Assembly: GCF_000429985.1 (NCBI RefSeq)
Contig: NZ_AUCX01000009.1
Location: 1 to 64,000 of the forward strand
Direction: 5' to 3'
DNA from: Maridesulfovibrio bastinii DSM 16055
GTDB lineage: Bacteria > Desulfobacterota > Desulfovibrionia > Desulfovibrionales > Desulfovibrionaceae
Length of the DNA stretch: 64,000 nucleotides
Shown here: piece by piece, positions 63,268-64,000 of the stretch
Layout: the number at the start of each line of letters is the position of its first letter
Numbering within the stretch: position 1 is the stretch's first letter
Translations under genes and position numbers: made by a program
Notes under the pieces: generated by a model
The model's input: the letters and a program-made list of their open reading frames with translations, nothing else
Database searches by the model: none
What the model was told of the DNA's origin: nothing

Positions 63268-64000
63268 TCAGGATTCTTCCGTTTCCAGATCAGAATCCAG
63301 TTCATCGTCATCGATGACCAGATCAAATCCTGCTACAAAGTCATTTTCATCCATTCTCACAAGGCGTACGCCCTGAGTGGCTCTGCCGACAAGGCTTACT
63401 TCACCAACGGACATGCGGATAATTTTATTTCCTGACGTGAGAAGAACAACTTCATCATCCTGAGAAACCATAATAGCACCGAGAACACTGCCGGTTTTAT
63501 CGGTAACACGCATACTGATGATACCTTTTCCGCCTCGTGTCTGAGTTCTGTGCTGATCAATATTGGTTCTCTTTCCGAATCCGCCTTCTGAAACGGTGAG
63601 CAGCTGGGTACGGAATTCATCTCCGGTTACAACACCGGAAACAACTTCGTCACCACTGCGCAGGGCAATACCCTTTACTCCGCTTGCTACACGGCCCATA
63701 GGACGAACATCATGGCAGCTGAAGCGGATTGATGTTCCCTTTCTGGTAACCAGAACAATCTCGTCATCTGCTCCGACCTGCTTAACAGTTATCAGCTCGT
63801 CATCTTCACGCATGTTTACGGCGCGTATTCCGGACTGACGGCAGTTGCTGTAAAGCGAAATAAGAGAACGTTTGACCATTCCCTTCTTGGTTACAAAAAG
63901 GAAGAAGTAGTCATCTGAAAATTCTCTCATGGAAAGAGCCGTTGCAATTGACTCATCCTTTTCAAGAGGCAGAAGGTTGGCGATATGTGCGCCTTTTGCG
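63268..64000 (-). CDS. gyrA: DNA gyrase subunit A, C-terminal part (partial)
   Basis: The reading frame runs off the right edge; about 244 C-terminal residues are visible. It begins with AKGAHIANLLPLE and contains beta-pinwheel blades (VKRSLISLYSNCRQSGIRAV, VLVTRKGTSIRFS, GGKGIISMRVTDKTGSVLGA), each with the blade pattern of the DNA-wrapping domain. The C-terminus is an acidic tail (DDDELDSDLETEES). The ATP-dependent supercoiling enzyme needs GyrB elsewhere. The 5' end is outside the window. Confidence 0.95.
   Translation of the reverse strand, partial: AKGAHIANLLPLEKDESIATALSMREFSDDYFFLFVTKKGMVKRSLISLYSNCRQSGIRAVNMREDDELITVKQVGADDEIVLVTRKGTSIRFSCHDVRPMGRVASGVKGIALRSGDEVVSGVVTGDEFRTQLLTVSEGGFGKRTNIDQHRTQTRGGKGIISMRVTDKTGSVLGAIMVSQDDEVVLLTSGNKIIRMSVGEVSLVGRATQGVRLVRMDENDFVAGFDLVIDDDELDSDLETEES

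Noticed and set aside
63268-64000. Topoisomerase IV subunit (ParC) instead of gyrase A
   Set aside because: The visible C-terminal region has multiple regular pinwheel blades and an acidic tail as in GyrA; ParC C-termini are shorter and more degenerate.

Overview
The window looks like a chromosomal segment of a marine Desulfovibrio-type sulfate reducer (Desulfovibrionaceae, Maridesulfovibrio/Desulfovibrio-like). The strongest marker is a complete hmcABCDEF operon for the high-molecular-weight cytochrome complex: a 16-CXXCH cytochrome, a four-cluster ferredoxin, NrfD- and NarI-like membrane subunits, a 43-residue HmcD and an HdrD-like HmcF. Rrf2 and single-domain response regulators sit beside it, as in Desulfovibrio vulgaris. 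Most genes are housekeeping or energy-metabolism genes. I see no CRISPR array, no intact prophage and no insertion sequence. The only mobility-type gene is an A+T-rich tyrosine recombinase at the left edge.

Layout. 0-5 kb: tyrosine recombinase, phosphomannomutase/phosphoglucomutase, a TPM-like membrane protein, rnhA, rlmN. 5-12.6 kb: a large secreted POTRA/TPR protein, a small CII-like regulator, then a phosphate block (PhoR-like kinase, PiT transporter, DUF47/PhoU-like protein) preceded by 11-bp direct repeats resembling Pho boxes. 12.6-24 kb: CBS protein, U32 peptidase, PHP phosphoesterase, Trm112-like protein, FKBP isomerase, two Hsp20 genes, arfB, a NifX/NifB-like protein, a SEC-C protein, an MFS exporter with its MarR regulator and palindromic operators, gapA, a GAF protein, fabD. 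24-27 kb: ferredoxin plus aldehyde ferredoxin oxidoreductase, tRNA-Phe. 27-34 kb: a five-gene peptide/nickel-type ABC importer, a hotdog thioesterase and small conserved proteins.

34-47 kb is the redox-signalling heart of the window. The hmc operon is followed on the same strand by a two-domain universal stress protein, two tandem near-duplicate stand-alone receiver proteins, a REC-PAS-PAS-kinase, an Rrf2 repressor with three cysteines, and a membrane kinase whose periplasmic domain carries a c-type heme motif. The hmcA promoter is packed with inverted repeats and shares an identical 12-bp element with the rrf2 promoter, which suggests one autoregulated Rrf2 circuit.

47-64 kb: a sodium:amino-acid symporter with its MetS-like small subunit, behind what looks like a leader-peptide attenuator; a hybrid histidine kinase; ilvD; ftsX-ftsE; a small lipoprotein; an aspartate-type aminotransferase behind a folded leader; pgi; an NtrB/NtrC-like two-component pair; a TPR lipoprotein; and the 3' end of gyrA, which runs off the window.

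Start codons were moved downstream of the longest reading frame where a good Shine-Dalgarno sequence and family N-terminus supported it. All functional calls are from sequence motifs read by eye; no database search or folding calculation was run.
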